A stretch of DNA of 64,000 nt, taken from Apostichopus japonicus (lineage: Eukaryota; Echinodermata; Holothuroidea; Aspidochirotida; Stichopodidae). The stretch is taken from contig NC_092561.1 of NCBI RefSeq assembly GCF_037975245.1, forward strand, positions 9,485,001-9,549,000. Reading direction: 5' to 3'. The position numbers and the translations under genes are program-made. Positions 10,704 through 23,100 of the stretch are shown here, piece after piece. The notes below the pieces were generated by a model, which was given only the letters and a program-made list of their open reading frames with translations, had not been told where the DNA came from and ran no database searches. How positions within the stretch are numbered: the first letter of the stretch is position 1; every line of letters starts with the position of its first letter.

Positions 10704-13375
10704 AACAAACCTAAAAATTGACAATCATCGTTAAAGTTCTGTTGAGTAGTTCTCAAAATAAGATTTCAATTTATCAAGCTTAAAGTGCTGGACATCTTTG
10801 TTTCCACCAAATAAATATTATTAAAGCACTGATTTATGATTCTAGTCAACTCTATAAGTGTTGTCGCCCTAACATTTATGATGTAGAATGTTTGTTTTTC
10901 TTGCTTCTTCTTCGTCATCTTCTGCACTATTTAAATTATTTTGACAGTTTTAAGAATAATGAAATGGGACTTTCTTATTAGGCAATACTTACTCAAATGT
11001 ACCAAAAATCTACCCCAAAATATGAAACGTTTTTTTTTTTTTTTTTTTTTGAGAAATGTTAGACAGCAAATGTGAGAATCTGAATATAGAGGGCACTCTT
11101 TCAAAATTGTTAGCTGGTGATCTGGTGTTGTTTATACCTGTATCATTACTTGAAAAAAAAAGGTTTGGATTTGTTTGGGCTATGTTACTTCCTGTGTTCA
11201 GTCTGTGTTTGTTAGTGAATAATGAATGACCCAATTAGGAGAGGCTTGATGAGTACTCTCGTTACCGACCATTCAATTATTAAGACTGGCACTTTGTTAA
11301 ATGAAATCAGGAAGTTTATAAAACCATGTGAAGGTGTGAGATAGAGATCAGGATATGGGAGTAGATTTATATTGCTTCTCAGTAATATACAGTGGGTTTT
11401 TGTAAACACTTCAGTTTAATTCACTGTAGGGTGTAGATTAACAAGGGCTTGTTTTTGCAGCAGAGTGAAGCTGTTGTTTTGTGAGTGGCATATTTAGGAC
11501 ATTTAAAATTAAGAAAACAGAGAGGGCTTAAGAAAACTTTAAAGTTCAAAGGACTAGCTGGCGTGGAGAAGATATTTTTAGGATGTTCTCGATTCGGTAT
11601 ACCTCTGCGTAAAACCCTGCATTTCGTATTTTTCACGTAAATGTAAACTTTCTTCTTCTTGTCTTTCTTCTTGGTGAATTTTGGAGAGGGATTCTTTCCT
11701 TGAAGTGGACAAGGTTGGTGAGATCGAATTTGACTACTTTTGCTGGAGAGATTGCCTCAAGGGAATTTGGCTATGAATAACTATAGAAGTGCTAGTTTTA
11801 TTTATATTTTCCTTGATGGTGGCAAAATTCCAACACTATTTGTCTGCATAAAGTCCTCCTCTAAAATATTAGTGGTCTATACTGTTATGTCATCAGCATA
11901 GTTTATAATTTAAGCTTAACAGAATTTTGGCTACATACAAGGGAGAAAATAATGCATTTTTAGATACCTTCTTGAGAATGCTTAATTTCAAATATATTTT
12001 CTAATTTCCATTGTTCCATAACAAAACATAAATTTACTTAAAGAGGAGGAAAAATTATTGAAAATGTTTACTTGTTGTTATTTTGTTTCCAAATTACAGG
12101 AATGTCTTACACCTTAATTGCATTACAAATTCTTTGTGATGGCCAAACATTTTAATTCTTGGAATCATTTCATAAAACACCAGAGCCGTTGTGGTTTCGT
12201 AACCCCTCCGTTCTGGCATCCTCTCGAATATAAATTCTCTGTGGTTTTCCACTTTCACGACACAGCCTACATACAAAGCCAAAGTTACTAATAAACCAGA
12301 TCTATACATTCAATTATCACATACTTCATACTTTTATCTCGCAACCTCAATTTCTCGCCGTCTGTATATTTTATACATATTTTTGTTTTGTTTTGTGTCC
12401 ACTGGAATGTTTGATGTGGCTTCTAGGACCCAGTCAAGTGGGAGAGGTTAGAAATCCGAGGTGAAATTCAATGCCCGCAAACGGATCTTAATGGCTCAAG
12501 ATTGGCAGAGAATAGCTCTGCCAAAGCTTTTAATTTACGAAGTAGCTCATGTTTGCCTTTTCTGAGTCACTTTCTCGACAAATGACTGGTTAATATCCTT
12601 TGTTTGAATTTATCGTCGGAGAATAACATCAAAAGGTTTCAGTGGGAATTCCTTTTTTTATATTTTTATATCCCTCAGTCTAGACATTAAAAAAAGTATG
12701 GTCTGTGGAATTAAATGATAGTAGCATTTTGAGGAACTGCAGGGAGGGAGCATTATTCGAGGCTGAAATTGAGATTGGTTATGGATGGGTGGGCTTTTCA
12801 TTTTGGGGTTCTTCTTTATTGAATAATGGGAGAGGTGTATTGAAGTGCCATCTTGTGTTTTTAGCTCTCTGTTTTGGTGCTTTGTATCGAAAATGGGACA
12901 AGCTTCCTTAGTTGGAAAGTCAGGTGAGTCATCTCATGGAATGATGGATAATTTATTCTGTGGTTCCTGAATTTTTCTGGTTATTTTCATGAAAAGTCCG
13001 GAACACGGTTAAAATACTCGCTGTCCATTGGTTACGGATTTTAAGGAGGAGGATCTGGTCTTCGATTGTGTTTTTTTTTTAAACCGCTCCTTTTGTTGAG
13101 GAACCAATCTTCCTTTGGATGAAAAGCAAAATTTCCTTGTCACTTGAGGAAGAAAGGAGTGTTTTTCTTTTTTCGAACGTTCTCCGATCCCGAGACCCTC
13201 CCTGAGTGCAAAGGTCATATGCCGTTGTCATTGACGATGTAGCTCCTGGATCTTACTCACTGCTATTGATAACTTTCTATCATTCTCTTTGCTTTTCTCT
13301 TCTTTTCATGTTTGTTTCTTTGTAAAGTACTCTAAAAGTGTCAACTTAGAGGACTTAAAAGGATCATTGTATTTT

Positions 13376-13450
13376 CTAGATTGTTTGTAAAGCACACAGA
13401 TGCATCCCGCGTAGTGCGCTATATAAGATTTTATTTACATTTACATCATT
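13376..13450 (-). repeat. SINE-like fragment, reverse orientation
   Basis: On the minus strand this reads through TCTTATATAGCGCACTACGC to GTGCTTTACAAAC. It has the same 'TATATAGCGC ... GCTTTACAAA' frame as the elements at 7272 and 32691. It is a degenerate fragment and probably a relative rather than the same subfamily. Confidence 0.5.
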
Positions 13451-13652
13451 AATTATCATGAAAATTAATAATAATATTAGACTTTGACAACAAACCTGCT
13501 GCCTAGAGGTTTTGTCAGGGGTACATTAGTGTTAACTAATCTGAATGTAGAGATCAAAATAGGAACAATAAGGCTAATACAAAGGCAAATATAAATATTT
13601 TTTTAGTTTATTAGGTTATATTTTGAAGTAGGAGTTTTAATTTGATGATATG

Positions 13653-13702
<50 letters not shown>
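13653..13702. repeat. (TA)n microsatellite
   Basis: An uninterrupted alternating TA run of about 50 bases, preceded by GATATGCC and followed by GTTTAATAAG. Confidence 0.95.
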
Positions 13703-13705
<3 letters not shown>

Positions 13706-14330
13706 TAATAAGTAAGATTTTGGTTTAGTTGAAAAGGGTAGATTGTTGATACCACAATCATGTGTAGTATCTGTTCTTTTCGAGGGCAATGGTGATACAC
13801 ACCCAACGATGATCACATGTGTCACAGTCCCGATGCAAGGGGACTGGGGTTGAGAGCAGATCAGTCGTTCGGTATTTTGGTCTTCGTGCCCAGGTTCTTT
13901 CCTGGGTGACTTTTCTTAAAAGGTATCAAGTAAGATGAAACAGGTCATGGCTCTGCCTTTGGAGTTAATATTTCACATGGATGGAAGGACAGTTGAATGT
14001 TTCATGGCAGGTGATGATGCTAATATGAAAGCATTTGTGGACTGAAGGAGTTTTCAGAATGGAAATGGAGTCACTAAAGTACTTAGAAATTTAATGTTCA
14101 TATTGGTGAAACCATCCAAGGGGTGTTCTTTTCTCTTTTTTAATAATATTGGAAAGGCTTTTGTAGAATTGCTTGAAACTGTCAAACAGATCGGTGAAAA
14201 CAGTCGCTTTGATAACATTTTGTACTGTCCATACAAGGAAATGAGCCCCATATGCCTGCATCAGTTGGTGCTAACCCTTGTCAACTACCACTGTTTGCAC
14301 TTTGATGCCAGTTTTACCATGGGCCGGCCG

Positions 14331-14675
14331 AGCAGTCATGTTTTCTGAAACTGGCAAACACAAGCAAACTCACTTTAATGTTGCATTCAATTACGACCGG
14401 AAGTCACCACACTATTATTCCTGCCTCCATGAATATTAATTTAATCACTTTGCCGGTACAGTATTGCTTGTATAGCAGTGACAGCAACATCCAAGCCCAG
14501 CCAAGCAGTCACGCTTTCCGAAATTGACAAGCAAGCAGACTACGAAAAATGCTGGCTTTTAAACAACTATAGTAGAAGTCAAATCACTATTCCTGCTACT
14601 GTGGATATTAAATGTGCTTTGCAGCTGGCCAATTGTATAACTGACAGCTTTATCCAAGTCTAGCCAAGTAGTCTT
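14331..14675 (+). repeat. Degenerate tandem repeat abutting exon 14710
   Basis: Starts of similar segments occur at about 14331 (AGCAGTCATGTTTTCTGAAA), 14514 (AGCAGTCACGCTTTCCGAAA) and 14668 (AGTAGTC). The first two share internal blocks such as CACTATTATTCCTGCCTCCA versus CACTATTCCTGCTACTGTGG. The array ends within about 40 bases of the splice acceptor of the next navigator exon. Confidence 0.7.
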
Positions 14676-14709
14676 ACATTTTTCTTCTCTGCATGTCTCG
14701 TCTTTTCAG

Positions 14710-14850
14710 GTTCCATCAGCACCAGGAGCTCGGCTTCGTCCGACATGAGCAAGATACCGATGAGAGGGGGGTCGCCTGGCCCAAACACCAATCAGAACAG
14801 ATTGAGCACGGACAAGGGCCGAATACCATCCTCAAACAAGAGTTCTCAGG
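14710..14850 (+). CDS. NAV: Neuron navigator exon D: SKIP-motif linker
   Basis: This 141-nt exon begins with GT, completing a Gly codon from exon C. It encodes SISTRSSASSDMSKIPMRGG followed by a Ser/Asn/Lys-rich tail ending SSQ. It ends in phase 1 (G) before GTACGT, and exon 16018 begins GT, restoring Gly again. MSKIPMR is a textbook SxIP motif in a basic, Ser-rich setting. It would bind the EB1 cargo pocket and recruit the protein to growing microtubule ends. Mammalian navigators are known plus-end-tracking proteins. Both splice sites and the frame are consistent. Confidence 0.88.
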
Positions 14851-16017
14851 GTACGTTTGCCCAATTTAAGAGGGCGAAACTAAACCCGACAATATAACCT
14901 TTGACCTTTCCTAAAAGGATTGATTATTAGTAGTTATCTCTGTATTCCCTCCCCTTCCCCCTCTTTTCCACCTATCTCCAAAAATTGATGTTGATGAAAG
15001 CATTTAGACACTAATTGTAAAGTCAGGATACCACTGTGTAGACAATTGTCTGATATCGTAATCTATGCCGGGGCGAAATCTTTGTTTTTTCACTCTCCCT
15101 TCAATTTTTTCTTTCTGTTGATATTTTAATTGTCAAAACTAAAGGAATTGTGACTTTTATAATACTAGCCCCCCCCCCCCAAAAAAAAAAAAAAATTATC
15201 ATTGCACATCAATACCACTTTTATCAGAGAATATTTTATGACATATAAATAGAAAAGTATAAATTTGTGTCCCAAGCAGGTTTGCGGAATCATTCGTACA
15301 GTCCGCCTATCTTGTCGTCTTTCCAGCATGGGATGCGGTATGCCATATAAAGAAGTGTTCCAGTGGCATAAAAATATAAATGCTTAGCCATTTGAGTTAC
15401 TGAAAATCGATGTTGGATATTCTAGAAATTTCCTCCCCCACCCTCCTGCCCCTCTCTATGTAACTGAAAGATCTATTTGGCTACATTTTTTTTTTTCAGT
15501 TTTAATTTTCACAAGTCTTACAATACAGAAAGACCTTTCACCTCAGAAAATTGAATGTAATGTTTGTATTTCTCCGTTTGTGAAGTCTGCCTAAATACCA
15601 CCATTCCTGTTGCAATTTCATTTCTTTTTGACAAAATTTGAAATTGCTGTCCTTAGGTGCCTATTCTTTCCTATAAAGGATGATTGCAAGGGGGGGGGGG
15701 GGTGGTATGTTTACACCATACCGTGACAAAAACAAGTTATATTTCAATTCTGAATGATGCTTAATTCAATCATTCTTTTTGCAAATCGATGTGAGCATGA
15801 ATAAAAACTTGCATTGCTAGAGGTACCCTTAACTGTCCTGACATGTTGGAGTAAAATGCCACCAGATTTTGGGACAAATTTTTTCTTTATTATTGAATAA
15901 AAACTTGCATTGCTAGAGGTACCCTTAACTGTCCTGACATGTTCGAGTATGATGCCACCAGACTTTGGGACAAAATTTTCTAAGTCTGAGTTCAACCTTT
16001 CTCGTTTTTTCTCGCAG
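14851..16017 (+). other. NAV: Navigator intron
   Basis: This intron is about 1.2 kb. It holds poly-C (15169-15180), poly-A (15181-15195) and poly-G (15690-15702) runs, plus a 96-bp tandem duplication just before the acceptor. There is no coding content. Confidence 0.75.
15799..15985 (+). repeat. Tandem duplication, 96-bp unit x 2, next to a splice acceptor
   Basis: GAATAAAAACTTGCATTGCT starts at both 15799 and 15895 and continues nearly identically through AGGTACCCTTAACTGTCCTG and TTTGGGACAAA. Only a few differences are visible over about 85 bases, so this is a recent duplication. The second copy runs to within about 35 bases of the acceptor at 16016-16017, so it overlaps the likely branch-point area. 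Confidence 0.92.
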
Positions 16018-18076
16018 GTCTTAAACCGTCAGGTGGGAAACCACAACAGTCTGGAAGTGCACCGCCGGGCCAGAGAATTGGGAAGCCCACCTCTAAGCTT
16101 AAAGCACCCACCTCAGCGGCAACGAAACAGGCGGCAAAACCGGAACCACCGCAGAGGACGACGTCGATGAGACAGAGCCAGGCCGAGATGGAGAAAGCTC
16201 AACAGCAGCAGCAGGCCGCCAAGGGATCTATGCTGACAAAGCTGAAATTATTCTCCGACAAGAAGGACGGCGAAGTCACAAAGTCGTCGGGCCTCAAGGC
16301 TCCCTCTGCGGACTCTAAGATCCCTGGGACCATACCGGCTCCGACGGCCGACCCGCCAGCGGCCGCCTCTACCACCCCGGTAGTAGCCCCATCGGCAAGT
16401 CAGGGCAGCAGACTGGCCCAGCCCAAGAGCGGATTGAAAACGGCCGCCGGAAAGGGCACAAAGTTGCAGGGACCGCGGAAGAGCGGCGACTTTTCCAAAC
16501 CGGGATCCAAGGCGATAGCCGCTCCCAAGAAGGCCGTGGTTCAGAAGAAGTCGGAAATGCCGGAGCCCCACGCGTCGCCTTCCCGCAGCGCCCTGAAGGC
16601 AGTGGCTCAAAAGACGATAGGAAAGGCCTTTGGGGGCGGGGCGTCGGCGAAGACGAAAGAATCGCCAAAGACTGTTCGCAAGGCAGAAAATCCACCTCAG
16701 GAGTCGCCCACCAGCGACGTCGCGATCTACTCCGACACGGGGTACGAGTCGATGGATCGATCGAGGGACGGTTCCCTGCCCAAGAAGGAGAAAGGTCAGG
16801 AGAGTTCGGACGATGGTTATCTCAGCGCCAGCAGCATGCAGAGGAAGTCCAAAATAGGACTGAGCAAAATGATAACACCGGTGTCGACTCCTCCGACCGC
16901 AAGGTCAAAGCTGAAACCACCTCAGAAAGGAGCGGATGGTAAGTCAGGACTCACGCCACCGAAGGTCATCACCAGCATGGCGAAGGTCAGTAAGGAGATA
17001 CCCACCCCCGAGTCCTCCCCGTTCCAGCGTGGAGGTGTATATAGTACCTTCCCCTCACCCGCTCCGGGGAAGGGAAAACCCAGTGCAATAACCGCAGCAG
17101 AGGCCCCGACCTTGAATAGCGTTCCAGAGAAGGCAATAGATAAAGGGAGCCCCCTCCCTGCTTCACCGAGCCATAAGTCGTCGCTGCCAGCATCTCCCAG
17201 CAGGATACGGACACCGGCTAATACGGCCACGGTCGCCCCCTTCAACTACTCTGGCGGGAGGACCCCCAATTTGGACGGGGAAACGACATCTCCTCAACCG
17301 GCGGCCGTGTCGATGAACACACAGATGAGCGTGTCGTCCACGACCAGCCAGTCGTCGGATAACAGCGTGATCTTCAAACAGAGGAGTCTCGAAGACGAGG
17401 TATGTACCACAGAGTATGAAAATGACAGAGCCATCACTACCTTTGGTACCCCAAAGCAACAGAAGACCCCCAAGGGTCCTCCCCCCAATGGCGTATCCCA
17501 ACAGGGCAGTATAACGGTCATGACCGTACAGAAGGACAGAGCCTCCTGTACGGTCAAAGAGACGACCTTCGGGGACAGCGTGACCACCCAGGTGAAGCAC
17601 CCGAGCAAGAAAGGTGGGAGCGCAGATCTGACCACGCCCGAAATCGATCAGTACCTTTCCAAGAAGTCTTCGCCGGTCAGGTCCAAACACGGCGGCTTGA
17701 CCAACGGCGGGGCCCAGTCCGGAGCTTCCTCGCCGGGACAGAGGCGGGTTCACCCGGCCATGAGCAAGTTTTACGGAGGACCCAACATGAAGCGGACCTT
17801 CTCCAACAGGTCCCACCTGAGCGACCTTCAGTTCTCTGACCTTCAGTCCCAAGAGGGGAGCGAGTGCACCTCGGAGGACACCAACACCGGTTACCTCAGC
17901 GACGGAGACATCCTGCACAGGCACAACAACTACGGCGAGCTGAGTGGTTACATGAGCGAGGGAGGCAGTACCCTCTATGCCAGGAGGATGGGGACTCTGT
18001 TCAGGAGTGGGGACGGCATGGCGGCCCTGAGGGAGTACCTGCAGAAACCCATGGAGATGAGTGATGACGACGAAAG
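16018..18076 (+). CDS. NAV: Neuron navigator exon E: large microtubule-binding and regulatory region
   Basis: This large exon (2059 nt, about 686 codons) enters in phase 1 and leaves in phase 2 (AG before GTAGGT). It opens with a basic Pro/Lys/Ser-rich stretch (LKPSGGKPQQSG) and a Gln run. It carries SKIP near residue 100 (ADSKIPGT), then a long disordered Ser/Pro/Lys region. Four 'GYxS' modules are visible (TGYESMD, DGYLSAS, TGYLSDGD, SGYMSEGG). Its C-terminal part, TGYLSDGDIL ... SGYMSEGGSTLYARRMGTLF ... GDGMAALREYLQ, aligns in order with the equivalent block of vertebrate NAV2/NAV3. This is the strongest evidence for the gene's identity after the CH domain. The last residues, MSDDDE, join to exon 52275 as DDDE-S-IDSSSISSGGLSD, which matches the vertebrate acidic/Ser junction. 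GC content is clearly higher than in flanking introns. The open frame runs to a stop at 18078, but the donor at 18077 is the real boundary. Confidence 0.95.
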
Positions 18077-19799
18077 GTAGGTTCTTTTGTCTTTTAAAAA
18101 TATGGAGACGGTTGAGTTTTTAAAATGCTAATTGCGATGATGTATGCATTAAACAGATATTCTGGTGACGGGATGTGTTACACATATCTTAAAGAGAAAA
18201 CATTATTTCATAAGTGTTGGTTGACGACCCCAACGCAATATATCCCCCCGCCCCCAAATTCAAAGGTTTGGTTGATGGAATGTAACCTATTATGACAGGC
18301 TAAAAGTTCCCTTTCCTCTGGGAGGGGATCGCAGTATTATGTGATGTATATTATGGTAGCTTCTTTCTGATTAAATGAGATTTCCTCATGTGGACAAAGG
18401 ATTTAAATATTAAGAAGTCAAACAAACACATTTACAGCAAACATGCCATCATGACATCATTCCCTCTGATCAATGCATTCATTCACAAATTTGCATCTTC
18501 ACCATACAAAATGCAATGAGGCTGATAGAAATTTTCAGCAATTTTGTTGAAAAAAAAAATCTCCAGAATATGTCTTTTTATATGCCATTTCCAAAACTGG
18601 TTTATCCACCAAAGAATCGTTTGTGACGATAGCAAGAAATTTTCACACACCTCCAGGGTTACTAAATTGATAGGAACATGAAATTTTTTAATTTGAAAGT
18701 CATGCACATCCTCTATGGTGGACATATTCTGCAATAGAATAGGTTCCAAGTTTGAACAGATATTCCCTCCACCCTTTCCCCCACCCATATCCTATCTTTA
18801 AAATGGTTATTAAACTTGCTTCACACATGCCATGAATGTAATGTTAGTTTCTTTCAATGTTTTTTTGTGTGTGTTTAGCAGCTGTGCCCTTATCCCCAAT
18901 AAATTGGCTGATAGCCTCTAGATGACTTGTCCCCCTCCCCTCCCAGGTTAGGAACCACTGCTTGAAACTATAATGATTGCATGCACTGAAAAGAGGGCGC
19001 TGTGTAACAACAACTAAAGTTTGCAATATTCTTGGACTACTAGGCATTCTGGCGAGAAAATAAGAAATCGTTGTAGGATTATTATTTTATTGAGTCACGG
19101 TGGAACGAAAACAGAGTAACATTGCCTAGAAGGGGAATTGGCAGGCCAGAAGATGGAGATGAGAGGAAAGGTTGCTCTAAATTTATAGAAAGGCAGAGTG
19201 GTCTACTACCTGATAGATATTGAGTAGCAGAGAAAGGGATTTGAATGATCTACAATATTTCTGATGGAATCTGACAGTAAACTATGTCTCTGTCATTTAT
19301 TGTTGAGGTCCCCAAGTTTTGACAAATGTGGGTAGTACATGTTGGTATGTGGGTGTGTTTGCTGTTGTTAACTAAATTTCAGTAAATGTGCAATCAAGTT
19401 GCAGTTTAACCGTCATCAATCACCACGGATACATGTTTGGGGCGAAAGTAAAGCCCTAGAAATTTATGGATCGGGATTAGTTCGCCCCCATAAAAATGAT
19501 GACAGAGGTCTCCAAGGGAAAAGTCTGGGCAACAGGACTATAATGGAATACTTGTTTTGACCGTTTTGAGGGGTACAAGTTTCATCTCTTGCATATTAGT
19601 TCAGTTATTACTGCAAACCACAAAGCCAAAGGGTCAGTGCACTCCCTTAAAGAAATTATTTCTGTCCTTTTCCCCCTCCCCCACCCCGTGTCCTTCAGCA
19701 TTGAGGGGGAGGGTTAAAAACTGTCTGGCATCTAATATTTTGGGTCTATTTTTCTAAAAATTTCCAGCTCTAAACCTTTGCAGAAAAACTTGCCCAATT

Positions 19800-19922
19800 A
19801 ACATAATAATAATAAGAATAATAAATTACATTTATATAGCACTTAATACAGCGTTTCAAAGCGCTTTCGCAAAGTAGGAAAGAGACAAAGGAAACCAAGG
19901 AAAAAAAGAAACTAGGAATCAA
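19800..19922 (+). repeat. Dispersed SINE-like repeat, copy 2
   Basis: A TAATAATAAG-rich lead followed by TTACATTTATATAGCACTTA, TTTCAAAGCGCTTTCGCAAA and AGGAAAGAGACAAAGGAAAC. It matches the copy at 7272-7365 almost base for base, with a short A-rich insertion before the shared GGAATCAAAC. Both copies lie in the same orientation as the host gene. Confidence 0.78.
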
Positions 19923-20037
19923 ACTGTCTAGTAGTGGCAAATTATTTGAGAGGGAATAATGCTGACCATACATAAACTCATAGATACCTGTATTTCCAAT
20001 ATGCAAGCAGTAATAAATTGTTTAACAAAAATTGTAC

Positions 20038-20165
20038 GACCCCTCCCTCCCTCCCCTCACCCCATCCCTCATATTATCCTCACCCCATCCCTCATATTAT
20101 CCTCACCCCATCCATCCATCCATCACATTAACCCAACCCCCTCCTCAAATCCATCCCCTCCAAAG
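20038..20165 (+). repeat. Pyrimidine-rich short tandem array
   Basis: Units like ATCCCTCATATTATCCTCAC repeat two to three times, followed by (CATC)n and C-rich sequence. The array produces two artefactual Pro/Ser/His-rich open frames. Confidence 0.85.
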
Positions 20166-23100
20166 TCTCCCCAAACAGACTAAGAGAAGAAGAAAAAAAC
20201 ATGGCAACAAAAAAAGCCAAGTTTATTCACCTCTCTGATATTCTGAACAATTCCAAATATTTGAAATACTATTATTGTGAATAGTAGTTCCCTGTATATT
20301 AGTGTGAATAGTAGTTACCCCATAATTTGTCCCTCTTAGTGAAAAGCTATCAGGGACACCTTTGATGGATGGTGGTTTAGAAGGAAAGAGGAAGTCTTCA
20401 TAAAAAGGAATTCTTCTGAATGAGCTGTGAGACTTCTTTTGTTTTGATCATAGCAGCAGGCTTTCCCTGAAACCAATCATATAGTTCTTGGCTTGGCTTT
20501 GACTTGGATTGAAACATAAATCACCATTAGAATCCCTTAAGGTTCTATTCATCCTAATCAAATCAGCTCACAGGGCTTAAAATATCTCATTTACAATTAA
20601 AAAGAGGGGGTAATAAAAAGGAAAAAAAAGGGAAAAAAAATCCCAAACAAAGAATAGCCTTGATAGGGTGGACATTGCTGTGGCTTTTGCAGGCTGTGTT
20701 GCTCCAAGCAATTGCAAAAAAAAAAAAAAACGTCTGGTTCATTGTAAAGGGAAAGAGAAACAGACCATGGGCAATATCTATTGAAAGAACAGAATGGGTT
20801 AGGTTTCTATAGTTTGTAAGTGATAGGCTAGGTATCAGTGGCAATGTGTATGCAGAGGATTGAGAAGACCAAAAAGGAATGTGTTGATACTTGAGAACCT
20901 CAGAAGAAGTTAAAATTGTGAGTTTTGTGACAGTGTGTTATTGAGAAAACGGTCAGTAGTTAGTAGTTTTTTTTTTGGCAGAGAGAAACAATAGCATTAT
21001 GCATCAGTCATTGGGATAATATTAACACGAATATTTACTCGCTAAATAAACTCTTGGAAACCCTTGGAATATTTTAAAAACAGGATAGGTGATTTTGATG
21101 TCGGTATTTTATCCTTCCTTCGTTCTGAAGAAAAGATTTCAAACTCTGAGCAGTTTGTGAGACTTTGGAGTGATGTGTTTGTTGTTGGTAAGTGTTAATT
21201 TGGCAGCAGTGCTTGATTACTGTAGTATTACTGTCTGGGAATTACTTCTATGGTGGGTCACCCCCTTCATAAAATTCAACTGAAACACTTAGTTACTAAA
21301 TGTTTGCATAAGCAGTTTTCAAAGATCTTGTTAGCCTTGTATTTTGTGCAAGCAGAGAGTAGGCAATATCCAGCATTTTCATTGCAGTTAACTCCTTTTT
21401 TTGATTGATCATCTTTTACTTTGCATGGGGGGGGGGTAGGGGGAACATTGTTGCTGACAATGCATTCCAAGGTGTTACAATCACCACATCAGATCCAATT
21501 ATTATATATTATTACATATCTATTTTAAGAAGCTTGTGTTGAGGGTTGTCAGAAGATCATCAAACATGAAATTATAAATAGATAGGAGCCTGCTGGCTTG
21601 GGAAGCAGACATTTAAAGAGATTTTTGGTCTCTCAGAAAGTTATTTTCAGTGGAGATTTATGTATGGTGTTCTGAAGGTTAAGTCGCCTATTCCCTCTTG
21701 TGGAATTTGTCGAGTGTTTGTCTTTAATACAGGAATAGGAATTTAACTTTGTTACTTTGTAATTCTGTTGAACTTCTCTTTATGGATTACCAGTTAGTAG
21801 TATACAAACACAGAATTAAGTTTTGAAGTTAGTTCTGCTGCTCAATGTACTGTAGCTATTGCAGTAGAGGATGGAGGTGTTGCCCTGTAAGTATTTGATG
21901 CCAACTCACATTCGTGGGGGAGGGGGGTGGGGGTGGGGAACGGTCTGTTGGTGGTCCTTCCCTCGAAAATGGAAAGTTTGGGACATCGGATGGTGCATTA
22001 TGAGGCATGTTTTATGGCATATTTTATAAATTATGAATATAATTATGAATTGTATAATTAGGTCTAATTAAAGTATAGTGCTGATAACTACTTTAGAATA
22101 ATTGTGTGAAGTTCAAGATGGGGGTGGAGGATGGATGCACTGCCCTCCCCCCCCCCACCCGCTCACCCAACCTCCCCTGGAATTGTACCTGTGTTTGTTG
22201 TACTGCAATCTGTTAAAACTGTCAACAGTTTAAAGAAATTCAGCTCCTCGGCAGATCTATCTTTCGTCCTATGAATAACAATCACAAAAGAGTCTGTTTT
22301 GGACGTTCACTGTTGAAGGCATTAATTGCAATCTCATCTCAGCGGGATGGTTCACTGATTCTGTAAAGATTAACAGCTAAATGTACCCCATCTTTAGCTT
22401 GTGGTCTGTCTAATTCCTTTCATAATCAGTGAGGTGAAGCCATCAATAGAGGTGGCCCCTTCTTTTTTGCCATTTTCCTTTGCCTTCAATGGAAACCAAA
22501 GGGTAGAAATATTTGGCTAGAGGTATAAACAATGTGACTGTTACATGATCTGACCAAATTAGTGATGGAACAGTTTGAAGATCTATGTTATTGTTAATGG
22601 TTCTTTGTGTAAAAGATCACACAGGGCTAACCTTCCATGGGTACAATGATGTTTTTCCCTCTCTGACTGGGTTGGAATTTCTGTTTTTTTAATGTACTTG
22701 TTGCCTGTATAGAGTCACATTACATATATATAGTGTGATGTTCAGGCTTTGAGGTGAGCCACAACATTCCATCATTTATCACATTTTGTTCATGTGTAAG
22801 TAATGTTCTTAGTAGATCCAACGTGAATTTTTTGTACCATGTAAAATGGAATTATATCAAGTTCTTGGTTTTAATGATATTTGCATGGATCATGGCTTGG
22901 TGGAGTTTCTTTAAAATAATGGACTTATTTTAATTGGTCAGTGGAAGTTTTTAATGGCCGGCTAAGGACGGGATCGAAATAAATTATCCAAGTGACCTGT
23001 TTTTAGATCGACGAATGAACATGCACTATAGAGGGTCACGTTGCGTAATAACGCCTTTGTGAGGAATCCGTTACCAGTTTTTCACTTTCTCTGATCGATT

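Larger units (their letters stand above)
6382..14709 (+). other. NAV: Navigator intron, 8.3 kb
   Basis: The intron has a GTGAGG donor and a TTTTCAG acceptor. It contains a dispersed SINE-like repeat (7272-7365), another in reverse (about 13376-13450), poly-C runs at 6870-6883 and about 8393-8402, a 121-bp tandem pair (10462-10703), a (TA)n array (13653-13702) and a degenerate tandem repeat just before the acceptor. I see no coding sequence or second gene in it. Confidence 0.75.

Noticed and set aside
17163-17924. 253-codon minus-strand open frame
   Set aside because: It is the shadow of the GC-rich navigator exon E; it has no start context, no splice sites and no family features.
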